This document shows positions 1 to 8,710 of a DNA stretch of 44,281 bases, one piece after another. Source of the stretch: Iodidimonas nitroreducens (GTDB taxonomy: Bacteria; Pseudomonadota; Alphaproteobacteria; Sphingomonadales; Rhodothalassiaceae); the NCBI GenBank assembly GCA_000710935.1, contig BAYV01000022.1, positions 1 to 44,281 of the forward strand, written 5' to 3'. The number at the start of each line of letters is the position of its first letter. Position 1 is the stretch's first letter. The notes beneath the pieces were generated by a model, which searched no databases, was not told where the DNA came from, and worked only from the letters and a program-made list of their open reading frames with translations. Position numbers and translations under genes: made by a program.

Positions 1-106
1 ATTCCATCCATGAACCAATAACACAGTTGCCGGCTCGGGGGCCGGGATGACGAGGGAGGGGAAGCAGCCTTGATCTCATCCGTCACCCCGGTCCACAACC
101 TTAAAT

Positions 107-194
107 CGTCACCCCGGGCGGAGACCCGGGGTCCACCTCGTCAAGGGCTTGTGCGTGCCAAAGCGTGGATCCCGGGTCTCCGCCCGGGATGACG
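107..194. repeat. Long inverted repeat, REP-like intergenic element
   Basis: Two 30-base arms (107-136 and 165-194) are inverted copies of each other with two mismatches, separated by 28 bases, so a transcript could fold into a very stable GC-rich hairpin. The core is CCCGGGCGGAGACCCGGG. Shorter pieces of the arm end (GGGATGACG or its complement CGTCACCCC) recur at about 43, 81, 210 and 231. This resembles dispersed intergenic repeats of alphaproteobacteria. It lies just downstream of the haloacid dehalogenase gene that ends the hopanoid operon, so it could stabilise or end that mRNA; that role is inferred. Confidence 0.75.
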
Positions 195-259
195 TAAGAA
201 AAGGGGGGGCGGGGATGACGAAAAAAAGGGCCGGGGTGACGCAAGTTATGAGCGCCGCG

Positions 260-295
260 AACCGGCGTTCAAACCGGCGTTCAAATCGACGTTCA
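260..295. repeat. 12-base tandem repeat, three copies
   Basis: Three direct copies at 260-271, 272-283 and 284-295. The first two are identical (AACCGGCGTTCA) and the third differs at two positions. The last copy ends exactly on the stop codon of the minus-strand haloacid dehalogenase gene (TGA, 295-293). Confidence 0.85.
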
Positions 296-985
296 GGCCC
301 CCAGAAGGGCGGGCAGGGCACTGAGATCCCTGATGATATGATCGGGCCGGACCGGTAAGCGTTCGATGGCATCATCCTGACGATTGACCCAGATGGTTTT
401 GAAGCCGAAAGCCGCGGCCCCGGCAATATCCCAACCATTCGAGGACACAAGGCACAGCCGGTGGCGATCAAGATGCAGGCGATCACAGGCCAGTTGATAA
501 ACAAGAGGGTGCGGCTTGAAAACGCCGGCATCGCGGGCCGAGAGCAGGGCTTCAAAATGATCAATGATCGCGCAGGATGTCAAAACCGATGTCAGCATGG
601 CGGGGCTGCCATTGGATAAAACGGCCCGGCGCAGGGCAAGGGATGCGGGCAAATCCGCCAAGGCGCACAAAGCAGGGGCCACATCATCAAAAGCCGAAAG
701 CTTTTGATAGCTGGCCATCATTTTATCGCGCCAATCGCCGGGCAGGCCCAATGCCGCCAGGGCATAATCAAGGGCATCTTTGGTGACATCGGAAAAATCG
801 GCAGGCCGGTTCATCAGGCTGCGCAGCCAGCTATATTCAAGCTGCTTGCGTCGCCACAGATCGGCAAGCTCTTGCGCGCCACCCCCAAGCTCTGCCTGCG
901 TTTCCAACAAAGCGCTATCATGATCAACCATGGTGCCGAAAACATCGAACAGGATTGCATCAACGGATAAAGCTCTGCTGGCCAT
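293..985 (-). CDS. Haloacid dehalogenase, type II
   Basis: A 230-residue HAD-superfamily hydrolase of the L-2-haloacid dehalogenase branch, which hydrolyses (S)-2-haloacids to (R)-2-hydroxyacids in the cytosol. The nucleophile aspartate is D14 in DVFGT. The Arg-containing stretch WRRKQLEYSW (44-53) is typical of true type II dehalogenases. Motif II is SNG at 124-126, motif III lysine is K157 and motif IV is SSNGWD at 181-186. The start at 985 has a good AAGGAAG ribosome site. It is the last gene of the hopanoid operon, 38 bases after the DUF2842 gene. It could act on another small phospho- or halo-acid; nothing in the sequence links its substrate to hopanoids. Confidence 0.85.
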   Translation of the reverse strand: MASRALSVDAILFDVFGTMVDHDSALLETQAELGGGAQELADLWRRKQLEYSWLRSLMNRPADFSDVTKDALDYALAALGLPGDWRDKMMASYQKLSAFDDVAPALCALADLPASLALRRAVLSNGSPAMLTSVLTSCAIIDHFEALLSARDAGVFKPHPLVYQLACDRLHLDRHRLCLVSSNGWDIAGAAAFGFKTIWVNRQDDAIERLPVRPDHIIRDLSALPALLGA

Positions 986-1023
986 GATGTGCTTCCTTTT
1001 GAAAAAGCTTCAGAACCGGCCGT

Positions 1024-1254
1024 TTAGCCCTTTTTTTCGCTGCTGCTGCGGCCCTTGCCAATCCATCTGAGCAGCCAGCGCGCGGGCCACAGCCATAAAA
1101 GCCCGGCAAAGACATAAAAGGGTGTTTGCAGCCAAAGCGATGCCAAAGACAGATGCACCCCGATCTGGATGACCCCAAGAGCATAGATCACCAGCCCGAG
1201 CACCAGCCCCAAAATGCCCACAAGGCTGCGATAGGAGGCGCGTTCTAAAGCCAT
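1024..1254 (-). CDS. DUF2842 family small membrane protein
   Basis: A 76-residue protein with two hydrophobic segments (about residues 9-29 and 37-58) and a basic, serine-rich C-terminus. The second segment reads FYVFAGLLWLWPA, which matches my memory of the alphaproteobacterial DUF2842 family. No function is known to me. I start it at 1254 (MALERASYR); an in-frame upstream ATG at 1308 would overlap the end of shc and add residues without family resemblance. It sits 25 bases after shc in the same operon. Confidence 0.7.
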   Translation of the reverse strand: MALERASYRSLVGILGLVLGLVIYALGVIQIGVHLSLASLWLQTPFYVFAGLLWLWPARWLLRWIGKGRSSSEKKG

Positions 1255-1279
1255 GATGTTTGTGCTGCCTGCTGTTGCA

Positions 1280-3220
1280 TCACATGCCCCATTGCACGCT
1301 TTTATCATTGGATCGGCTCAACACCCGATAGCGCGACAGCGCCCAGATCGGGAAATAATGACTATAGCCATGATAGCGCAGATAAAAAACCCGGGGAAAG
1401 CCAACGGCATTATACCAGGGTTCTTCCCAACGGCCATCCTTGGTGCGGGGATGATCCAAAAGCCAGCCAATGCCGCGGGCAACGCAGGCATCTTCGGTTT
1501 CACCAGCAGCCATCAGACCCAAAAGGGCCCATGATGTTTGGGACGGTGTGCTGGGCGCGGGATCGCGTTTTTTATCATTATAATAGCTATCGCCCGATTC
1601 ACCCCAGCCGCCATCGGGATTTTGCCGGGCTTTCAGCCACTCCACGGCTTTGCGCACATAAGGTGCGGTCATATCCTCGCCCACGGCATTGAGCGCCGCC
1701 AGAACCGACCATGTGCCATAGATATAATTGGTGCCCCAGCGCCCATACCAGCAGCCATCATCTTCTTGCAGCTTTTTGAGATAGGCCACACCGCGCGCCA
1801 CGGCTTCATGGTTTTGATCATGGCCAAGCTGGCCCAAAAAGCTGAGGCAGCGGGCCGAAACATCCTCGGTCGGCGGATCGAGCAGGGCCCCATGATCGGC
1901 AAAGGGAATGTGATTGAGATAATGGTCATCATTATCGATATCGAACGCGCCCCAGCCGCCATTGCTGCTTTGCATGCCGATGATCCATTCTTCGGCGCGA
2001 TCAATGGCCTCCTTATAGTTTGGATCTTGAGTGCGATGCAAAGCCATGGCCACCACGGCGGTATCATCCACATCGGGATAATGATCATTATTATATTGAA
2101 AAGCCCAGCCGCCGGGGCGCAGATCGGGGGCCTTCAGCGCCCAATCGCCCTTCACATCCAGAATCTGTTTGGAGGTCAGCCAATCGCCTGCCGCTTTCAC
2201 GGTTTCACCCGCCGGGGCTTCCCCGGATTCGAGGAGGGCATGAAGGCTCAGGCTGGTATCCCAGATCGGCGACAGGCAAGGCTGTACAAAGCTTTCGCCT
2301 TCGCCATCTGTTACCAGCAGACGGATCGATTTTTTGGCGGTGACCAGGGCTTCATGATCCTTGGGATAGCCCAAAGCCTCCATCGCCATCACCGAATTGG
2401 CCATGGCGGGGAAGATCGCCCCCAAACCATCCTCGGCATTCAGCCGTTCGGTAAAAAAACCAAGCGCCCGCTCGATGGCTTTGCGGCGGGTTTTGGCGGG
2501 GAAATGCGGCTCCAGCTTTTGCAGAATTTTATCAAGCTGCAAAAAGGCCTTGCCGGTCCAGCGCCCGGTGGGGTTCTGCTGCCAATCCCTGATCAATTCC
2601 GGGGGGATGATAAATAATTCCCGGATATGGGTATCGGTGGGATTGATGGCCCGGGGCTTTAAGGCAGCCAAAATCAGCAAGGGCGCGATCACTGTGCGCG
2701 ACCAATAGGAAAAACGCCACATATTGGCGGGAAACCAGCGCGGCATCAGCATCAGTTCCACCGGCATCACCGGCACCGCACGCCATGGCACTTCGCCAAA
2801 CAAGGCAAGGGCATAGCGGGTGAACACATTGGTTTTTTCGGCCCCGCCCAGGTTTTTGATCAGCGCCCGCGCTTTTTTCATATGCGGCGCATCGGGATCA
2901 TCGCCGGTGAGCTTCAGGGCGAAATAAGCCTTGACGCTGGCGGAAATATCCGGCGCCCCCCCATGATAAAGCGGCCAGCCCCCGCCATCTTGCTGAATCG
3001 ATCGGATATAGCGCGCCAGCTTTCGTTCCAGTTCGGGCTCGCGTTCATCCAGAAAATGATTGAGAAAGATATATTCCGCCGGAATCGTGGCGTCGGCCTC
3101 CAGATCGAAAACCAGATGCCCATCTTTTTGCTGACGGGTTTTGAGCGCGGTCAGGGCATCGTCGATCACCTGATCGAGGCGATCATCCACGGCCACTTGT
3201 TTTAATGCTTCACCCCTCAC
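1280..3220 (-). CDS. shc: Squalene-hopene cyclase
   Basis: A 646-residue cyclase that converts squalene to hopene and hopanol at the inner membrane. The catalytic acid motif is DVDD at residues 383-386 followed by T387, as in the family DXDDTA motif. Repeated QW-type motifs are visible, for example GGWGAFDIDN, the conserved WYGRWGTNYIYGTW stretch and NPDGGWGES. The length fits bacterial SHCs (about 630-680). It begins with GTG, and this start overlaps the hpnE stop by four bases (GTGA), so translation is probably coupled. It is the fifth gene of the hopanoid operon. Confidence 0.97.
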   Translation of the reverse strand: MRGEALKQVAVDDRLDQVIDDALTALKTRQQKDGHLVFDLEADATIPAEYIFLNHFLDEREPELERKLARYIRSIQQDGGGWPLYHGGAPDISASVKAYFALKLTGDDPDAPHMKKARALIKNLGGAEKTNVFTRYALALFGEVPWRAVPVMPVELMLMPRWFPANMWRFSYWSRTVIAPLLILAALKPRAINPTDTHIRELFIIPPELIRDWQQNPTGRWTGKAFLQLDKILQKLEPHFPAKTRRKAIERALGFFTERLNAEDGLGAIFPAMANSVMAMEALGYPKDHEALVTAKKSIRLLVTDGEGESFVQPCLSPIWDTSLSLHALLESGEAPAGETVKAAGDWLTSKQILDVKGDWALKAPDLRPGGWAFQYNNDHYPDVDDTAVVAMALHRTQDPNYKEAIDRAEEWIIGMQSSNGGWGAFDIDNDDHYLNHIPFADHGALLDPPTEDVSARCLSFLGQLGHDQNHEAVARGVAYLKKLQEDDGCWYGRWGTNYIYGTWSVLAALNAVGEDMTAPYVRKAVEWLKARQNPDGGWGESGDSYYNDKKRDPAPSTPSQTSWALLGLMAAGETEDACVARGIGWLLDHPRTKDGRWEEPWYNAVGFPRVFYLRYHGYSHYFPIWALSRYRVLSRSNDKSVQWGM

Positions 3221-4611
3221 GTCGATCTTACTCCGCTTTGGATTTCAGTTGATGGCTGATGGCCCGATCCTGCACTATATCTATGTTGGTTATTTAAGGG
3301 CGGTTTGTGCTGTTGAAAAGCCCGACTTTTCTGAAGGCATATATGGGCCGCTTTATGGCCCGAGCGAATGGCCCCTTCGATGGTCGATGGCAGGCCGGTG
3401 GCCGTCCAGTCTCCGGCCAGTATCAGATTGGCCCATTGCGTGGCGGCTTTCGGGCGCAAAGCCTCGGCTTCGGGGCTGGCAGCAAAGGTTGCCCGCTTTT
3501 CCTTGATCACCCGAAAGGGCGGCAGGGGCTGATCGCCGAGCTGCAAGGCCCGGCTCACTTCACCCCAGCAGATCCGGGCGATCTCATCGGCGGGCCTGCG
3601 GGCAACCGCATTGGCCGCTGAAATGGTGACGGAGGCAAGTTCATCGCGCAGGAAAATCCACTGGGAAAGCCCGCCCACAAGGCCGATGATTTCGACCGAT
3701 GCACCATCCTGCTCCGGATGGACCGCCTTTGCGGGGAGCCGGAAATGGATATTAACGATGGCCTCGCCATCGGGCGGGGTGGAAAGATCGGGCAGCAAGG
3801 TGCGGGCAATTGGGGCGGGGGTGGCGCAGATCGCCTGATCCTCGGCCCCGAGCGGGATCAGCTCATCCCCAAGAGAGAGGGCCTGAAGCCGCCCATCAGC
3901 CAGATCAAGGCGATTGATGCGGCTGTGGAAGCGAATGGTGGCACCGGCTTTTTGCAGCTTTTCCAGGGCCGGATCGATCAGGCAATGGGCAAGGCTCAGG
4001 CGCGCCATGCGGGGCTGGCAATAGGCACCGCCACGGGCAAAGCTTTCGCGTAAAACCCGGCGCAAAAGATGAGCCGAGCCGTCTGCCGGGGCGCAATTCA
4101 ACACCGCCACCACCAAAGGTTCCCACAAGCGGCGATACAGGGGATGGTTGACCGACAGGCGATCGGTGATGCATTCAGACTTGCGCGCCATCAAAAGGCT
4201 GAGAGCCGAAAGATAATCGCGCGGCCGGCTGCCCGGAATCCGTCGCTTGCGATCAAAAACCCAGCCCTGCCAAAGCCCTTTATCAAGGGCGAAGGTCCAG
4301 CGTTCACCGCTTTCGAGATCGAAAAAGGGAAAGCGCGCTTCGTTGGGTCCGATCAGTTGATCCATCGCCCCGCTGATCGGATCGCGCCCGCCGATCTCAT
4401 CGAGATAGGCATGCAAGGATCGATTGCCCGAAAGCATCAGATGATTGCCATTATCGATCAAAAGCCCAAGCTGCTCATCATGAAACGAGCGGCAGCGCCC
4501 CCCGGCCCGGGCAGCGGCTTCATAAAGGGTGATCTGATGCCCGTTATCAATCAGACGAACGGCCGCCGCCAGCCCCGCTAAGCCGGCACCGATTATGTGG
4601 ATATGCGCCAT
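3217..4611 (-). CDS. hpnE: Hydroxysqualene dehydroxylase HpnE
   Basis: An FAD-dependent amine-oxidase-like protein of 464 residues that reduces hydroxysqualene to squalene. The dinucleotide-binding motif GAGLAGLAAAVRL is at the N-terminus (residues 8-20), followed by an acidic strand end (YEAAARAGGRC). The C-terminal FAD segment LAGDWTATGLPSTIEGAIRSG is typical of the phytoene-desaturase/HpnE group. I chose the ATG at 4611 (MAHIHIIGAG) because it puts the Rossmann strand at the very N-terminus; the open frame extends to 4647. It overlaps hpnD by 19 bases and shc by four. The C-terminal about 30 residues look unstructured. Confidence 0.93.
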   Translation of the reverse strand: MAHIHIIGAGLAGLAAAVRLIDNGHQITLYEAAARAGGRCRSFHDEQLGLLIDNGNHLMLSGNRSLHAYLDEIGGRDPISGAMDQLIGPNEARFPFFDLESGERWTFALDKGLWQGWVFDRKRRIPGSRPRDYLSALSLLMARKSECITDRLSVNHPLYRRLWEPLVVAVLNCAPADGSAHLLRRVLRESFARGGAYCQPRMARLSLAHCLIDPALEKLQKAGATIRFHSRINRLDLADGRLQALSLGDELIPLGAEDQAICATPAPIARTLLPDLSTPPDGEAIVNIHFRLPAKAVHPEQDGASVEIIGLVGGLSQWIFLRDELASVTISAANAVARRPADEIARICWGEVSRALQLGDQPLPPFRVIKEKRATFAASPEAEALRPKAATQWANLILAGDWTATGLPSTIEGAIRSGHKAAHICLQKSRAFQQHKPPLNNQHRYSAGSGHQPSTEIQSGVRST

Positions 4612-5498
4612 GATCGGCCTCCCAAGGCGATTTTGGCGGCGATCCACAGCTTTTCGCCTTTGCTCATCAGGGGGCCGAAACCGGATCGGTGCGGGGCCTT
4701 GAACCCTTTATCGCGCATCCGCAGGAAGATCTGGTGATACACATGCATCATGATCGCCGCCGGGCGCAGATCGCCTTCATGGCACGCCTTGAGCGCTTGC
4801 CGGGCGGCGTTGAATTCCGCCTCGGCTTGTTTGGCCAAAGCCTGCCGGGCCAAAGGAAGGCCGGGCGCATGGGCAACGGTTTGAGGGTCGGTGTCATGAA
4901 TCCCGGCTTCAATCAGCAGATCGCGGGGCAGATAAAGCCGCCCCATATCCGCATCTTCTTCCACATCGCGAATGATATTGGTCAGTTGCAGGGCCTTGCC
5001 CAGATGATCCGACAAACGCCGCCCTTCGGCTTCGGGGGCCCCGAAAACCCGCACGCATAGCCGCCCCACAGCGGATGCCACGCAATCGCAATAATCGATA
5101 AGCTGATCATAAGATGGCGCCCGGATCGGCCCTTCAGCATCCATTTCCATGCCCCGGATCACGGCGGTGAAATCGTCTTTTAAAAGCCCGAACCCGCCGA
5201 TGGCGGCCAGAAGCTGGCGATCAAGGGGATCATCGCCCGCCTTGCCATCATAAAGCCCATCAATGTGCTGGCGCCAATCCTTCAGCGCGGCGATCTTTTC
5301 GGTACCCAAAAGCGGACCATCGGCAATATCATCCACATCCCGGCAAAAGGCATAGATGGCAAAAAGCGCGGCGCGGCGCTCTGCCGACATCAGGCGCATC
5401 GCCCAATAAAAAGATGATCCGGCGGCCCGCACCTGTTGGGCCAGCCGCCGCCGATCTTCCTCTATGCTTGCCTGTGCTTTCGGTGTCACGGTGCTCAT
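4593..5498 (-). CDS. hpnD: Presqualene diphosphate synthase HpnD
   Basis: A trans-isoprenyl diphosphate synthase of 301 residues that condenses two farnesyl diphosphates to presqualene diphosphate. Both aspartate-rich motifs are present: DVDDIAD in the first third and IIRDVEEDADMGRLYLP in the middle. The ATG at 5498 (MSTVTPK) is preferred over a TTG at 5531. Neighbours hpnB and hpnE in the same direction support the HpnD rather than phytoene-synthase assignment; there are no carotenoid genes in the window. Confidence 0.94.
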   Translation of the reverse strand: MSTVTPKAQASIEEDRRRLAQQVRAAGSSFYWAMRLMSAERRAALFAIYAFCRDVDDIADGPLLGTEKIAALKDWRQHIDGLYDGKAGDDPLDRQLLAAIGGFGLLKDDFTAVIRGMEMDAEGPIRAPSYDQLIDYCDCVASAVGRLCVRVFGAPEAEGRRLSDHLGKALQLTNIIRDVEEDADMGRLYLPRDLLIEAGIHDTDPQTVAHAPGLPLARQALAKQAEAEFNAARQALKACHEGDLRPAAIMMHVYHQIFLRMRDKGFKAPHRSGFGPLMSKGEKLWIAAKIALGGRSWRIST

Positions 5499-5553
5499 GG
5501 CTTCATGTTGATCCTGCCCAGACCAAGGCAATTATCCCGTGCGGCTTTGGCAA

Positions 5554-6750
5554 TCAAGGCCCGCCATCCGATTTATGGCTATCTAAGGTGCCATGGCGAT
5601 CATAATCGCGCCCCTTCCACTGGCTGCCCTTGCCCCGCCAATGATCAAGGGCGGAATGGATCGTCATCATTGCATAAAGCCCGGCAATCAGCCAAAGGCC
5701 GATAGCTTCCAAGGGGTTGCGCCGATAATCGCGCAAGGTGGGGCGATAGGCAATGATCATCAAAAGCCAGCTTACCACCCCGCTCAGCAGCAGATCGGGC
5801 CGCCCGGTCACAATCCCGACAACTGTGGCGATGGGGGCCAGCAGAAACACCATGGCAAGGCCCAAAATCGTGCCAAGCAATAAAAATGACGAGAAATGTA
5901 ATTGGCTGAAGGCGGTGCGTTTTACCATCATCCATAAAGGCTTCAAACCATCCGCACCGCGCAAAGAGCGGCTGTCATCCGCCAGCCCCAGCCATAATCG
6001 CCCGCCCGCATCGCGAATTTTGGCGGCCAGCGTGCAATCATCGATCAGCGCCCCACGCAGGGCAGCCAATCCCCCGATCTGATCGAGCCGATGGCGGCGA
6101 ACGAGAATGCAGCCCCCCGCAGCCCCTGCGGTTTTTTGGCTGGGATTATTGATGGCGGGAAAGGGATAAAGCATCTGGAAGAAAAAAATGAAGGCCGGGA
6201 TCAGCCAGCCTTCCCAGAAGCCTTCGGTGCGCAGCCGGATCATCAGGGAAACGAGATCGCGATCATCGCTTTCGGCCTTCTGTACCAGCCGGGCCAGCAC
6301 ATCGGGGCCATGTTCGGCATCGGCATCGGTGAGCCAGAAATAGCGGGCCTTGTCGCCTGCTTTGGCCACCCCATGGGATAAAGCCCATAATTTCCCGGTC
6401 CAGCCCTTGGCCAGTGGCGGTGCGCTGAGGATCGTGAGGGACCGGCCCGTGGCACATTCATCGGCGGCTTTCTGTGCCAAAGCGGCGGTGCCATCCCGGC
6501 TGCCATCATCCACCAGAATGACCCGAAAATCCCCCTCATAGCGCTGATTGAGCAGGCTTTTGATCGCACGCGCGATGCTTTGGGCCTCATCGCGCGCCGG
6601 GATGATGGCCACAATCGGGGGCAGATTGTTTAAAGGCGCGCCTGTATTTTGGGGCAGGCGCTGATCGGCACGCCAAAAGCCATGATGGCCAAATACCAGA
6701 TAAGCCCAGGCCAACAGGCTGATCAGCGATAAAATGAGGAGGAGTTCCAT
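5554..6750 (-). CDS. hpnB: Hopanoid-associated glycosyltransferase HpnB
   Basis: A 398-residue family 2 glycosyltransferase with an N-terminal membrane helix, a GT-A domain (VAIIPARDEAQSIARAI; VDDGSRDGT; the acidic LTDADAEHGPD) and several C-terminal membrane segments. HpnB proteins are encoded with hopanoid genes; their exact reaction is not settled. The start ATG shares one base with the hpnC stop (TGATG), so the two are translationally coupled. The position between hpnC and hpnD is different from the common hpnC-hpnD-hpnE order. Confidence 0.9.
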   Translation of the reverse strand: MELLLILSLISLLAWAYLVFGHHGFWRADQRLPQNTGAPLNNLPPIVAIIPARDEAQSIARAIKSLLNQRYEGDFRVILVDDGSRDGTAALAQKAADECATGRSLTILSAPPLAKGWTGKLWALSHGVAKAGDKARYFWLTDADAEHGPDVLARLVQKAESDDRDLVSLMIRLRTEGFWEGWLIPAFIFFFQMLYPFPAINNPSQKTAGAAGGCILVRRHRLDQIGGLAALRGALIDDCTLAAKIRDAGGRLWLGLADDSRSLRGADGLKPLWMMVKRTAFSQLHFSSFLLLGTILGLAMVFLLAPIATVVGIVTGRPDLLLSGVVSWLLMIIAYRPTLRDYRRNPLEAIGLWLIAGLYAMMTIHSALDHWRGKGSQWKGRDYDRHGTLDSHKSDGGP

Positions 6751-7739
6751 CAGCTTCTGGGCTTTTTGGGTAAAGGCTTTTCGGGGCGCGAGACAAGGGT
6801 GGAGAGCAGCCCGCCACCGGCTGCCATGGCGATTTGCCAGCGGCTGAGTTTGATCCGCTCGGCCAAAGGATCGCGCCGGGCAAGCTCGGTGGTCAGCGAC
6901 CGGGCGATATTGTGGATCACCGCCGATTCTGCGGCCAGCCTGCGGCTTTGCAGGGCTTTGGGCAGGCGCGCTGCCTGATCATTTAGTTCATGAACGCTTT
7001 CGATCAGGCGGTCGATCACCGCGCGCAAAGCCGGGCTCGTTTTCGCCCTGCCCAGATCCGTATCCACCGCACCCGCTTCGCGCAGATCGCTTTGGGGCAG
7101 ATAGATGCGGTTCATCTGATGATAATCATCGCCGCAATCCTGCAGATGATTGATGATCTGCAAGCTGTTGCACAAAGCATCGCTGATCGGCCAGAAGGCC
7201 TGATCTTCGCCATGCAGATCCAGCAGATAGCGGCCCACGGGTGCGGCGGATCGATTACAATAATCGATCAGATCATCAAAGCTTTCATAGCGATTTTGCA
7301 CGGCATCCTGTTTGAAAGCGGAAATGAGATCGAGACAATGGCGCACCGACACCCCGGTTTCCTCGAGGCTTTCATGAAGGCGCCGGGCGGTGAGGGGGGC
7401 CTCATCCAAGGCCTCGCCCATGACCGTGGCGGCGAAAATATCGAGCCGGGCGCATTTGTCTTCGGGGGCGAGATCGGGATTATCGGCGATATCGTCGATT
7501 GCCCGGGCAAAGGCATAAAAACGCCCCACATGGGGCCGCAAATGCGCCGCAATGAGCCGCGATCCCACGGGAAAATTCTCGGTCTCCGCCGATTTTCCCG
7601 ATGGGGTTTCCAAAGAGGGTGTTTCCGATGACGGCGTTTCCCGAGGGTGGCCATTTGCGGGGGCTGCCGCCTTGTTATTTTCTGTCATCGCGCACCGATC
7701 ATTTTCCGTTATGCTTGACCTTTGATTGTTCGATGCCAT
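6750..7739 (-). CDS. hpnC: Hydroxysqualene synthase HpnC
   Basis: A 329-residue squalene/phytoene-synthase-fold enzyme that converts presqualene diphosphate to hydroxysqualene. Family signatures are ENFPVGSRL, YAFARAIDDIAD (first Asp-rich motif) and INHLQDCGDDYHQMNRIYLP (second). It is longer than usual (about 280-290) because of a roughly 45-residue N-terminal extension containing three ETPS-type repeats and other polar residues. The ATG at 7739 has a GGCGG ribosome site; GTG at 7754 and ATG at 7688 are alternatives. It is the first gene of the hopanoid operon and is divergent from the LOG gene across about 60 bases, where the promoters must lie. Confidence 0.92.
   Translation of the reverse strand: MASNNQRSSITENDRCAMTENNKAAAPANGHPRETPSSETPSLETPSGKSAETENFPVGSRLIAAHLRPHVGRFYAFARAIDDIADNPDLAPEDKCARLDIFAATVMGEALDEAPLTARRLHESLEETGVSVRHCLDLISAFKQDAVQNRYESFDDLIDYCNRSAAPVGRYLLDLHGEDQAFWPISDALCNSLQIINHLQDCGDDYHQMNRIYLPQSDLREAGAVDTDLGRAKTSPALRAVIDRLIESVHELNDQAARLPKALQSRRLAAESAVIHNIARSLTTELARRDPLAERIKLSRWQIAMAAGGGLLSTLVSRPEKPLPKKPRS
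7596..7640. repeat. 15-base in-frame tandem repeat in hpnC
   Basis: Three imperfect copies (7596-7610, 7611-7625, 7626-7640) read on the minus strand as ETPSS, ETPSL and ETPSG. They sit in the non-conserved N-terminal extension of HpnC, ahead of the catalytic domain. Confidence 0.85.
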
Positions 7740-7798
7740 GAAATCCGCCCGCACTCAATGCCCCATGCGCCATAGGGGCGATCATTGAAAGCCAAGCC

Positions 7799-8620
7799 AT
7801 GTTGCCACCCTATCAGCGGCGATCCGCCTTTCCTTCCGCCCGCGAAGATGAGGCCCGCGCCAAAAAGGTGCCCGATACCCCACAAACCCGCTCATCCGCT
7901 TATGGGCTGGCTTATAGCGATCTTGATTTCATGAAGCGCGAAGAATTGCGCCCGGTGCGCTTGCAGCTTGAACTGATGAAAGCGGAGTTGATGCTGCAAG
8001 AGCATGGGGTGGATGCCACGGTGGTGATTTTCGGCAGTGCCCGATCAAGGCCCGATGATCTTGCCCCCGATGATCCCAGATGTGCCGATTATGCGGCGGC
8101 ACGGCGTTTGGGGCAGTTGATTTCATCGGCGCAAAATGGCTGCCCGGAACGCCTGCGGGTGGTGACCGGGGGCGGACCGGGGATCATGGAGGCGGGCAAT
8201 CGCGGGGCCGATGATGCGGGGGCGGAAAGCATCGGGCTGAATATCATCCTGCCCCATGAACAGGCCCCCAATCCCTATATCACCCCCGAATTGTGCTTTC
8301 AGTTTCATTATTTCGCGCTTCGCAAGATGCATTTTCTGATGCGCGCCCGGGCTTTGGTGTGTTTCCCTGGTGGTTTTGGCACGCTGGATGAACTGTTTGA
8401 AACCCTGACCCTGATCCAGACCGGCAAGATCGAGGCGATGCCGGTACTGCTTTATCGCCGCGATTGGTGGGAGCGGATCATCAATCTGCCCGCCCTGGCG
8501 GAAAGCGGGATGATCGCACCCCGGGATCTTGATCTGGTGCGCATGGTGGAAAGCGCGGATGAAGCTTGGGACATCATCAGGGACTTTTGCACCGAGCGGT
8601 GCGGCGAAAGCCAGGCCTGA
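7799..8620 (+). CDS. LOG-family nucleotide phosphoribohydrolase
   Basis: A 273-residue Rossmann-fold protein of the LOG (lysine decarboxylase-like) family. Such proteins release the free base from cytokinin riboside or purine 5'-monophosphates. The substrate-binding motif PGGFGTLDE is at 190-198 and the nucleotide loop TGGGPGIMEAGNRGA lies at about 122-136. The first 45 residues look unstructured. Members were long misannotated as lysine decarboxylases. Whether it makes cytokinin or recycles AMP cannot be told here. It stands alone, divergent from the hopanoid operon. Confidence 0.88.
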   Translation: MLPPYQRRSAFPSAREDEARAKKVPDTPQTRSSAYGLAYSDLDFMKREELRPVRLQLELMKAELMLQEHGVDATVVIFGSARSRPDDLAPDDPRCADYAAARRLGQLISSAQNGCPERLRVVTGGGPGIMEAGNRGADDAGAESIGLNIILPHEQAPNPYITPELCFQFHYFALRKMHFLMRARALVCFPGGFGTLDELFETLTLIQTGKIEAMPVLLYRRDWWERIINLPALAESGMIAPRDLDLVRMVESADEAWDIIRDFCTERCGESQA

Positions 8621-8710
8621 TCCGATTTGGATTGCGGCCCCATGGCAGCTTTTATAAGCTGGGACGGGTGTTCAAAAATAATATTGATGGATCAATAAGG
8701 ATCAAAGCTG

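Noticed and set aside
149-358. Plus-strand frame with RRSNRRSNRRS repeat
   Set aside because: It is the translation of the 12-base tandem repeat and the REP-like arm, and overlaps the end of the dehalogenase gene; no ribosome site or family match.
1538-2617. Long plus-strand frame opposite shc
   Set aside because: Antisense shadow of a strongly supported cyclase gene; its composition (Ile, His, Ala rich) is typical of GAT/GCC-rich genes read backwards.
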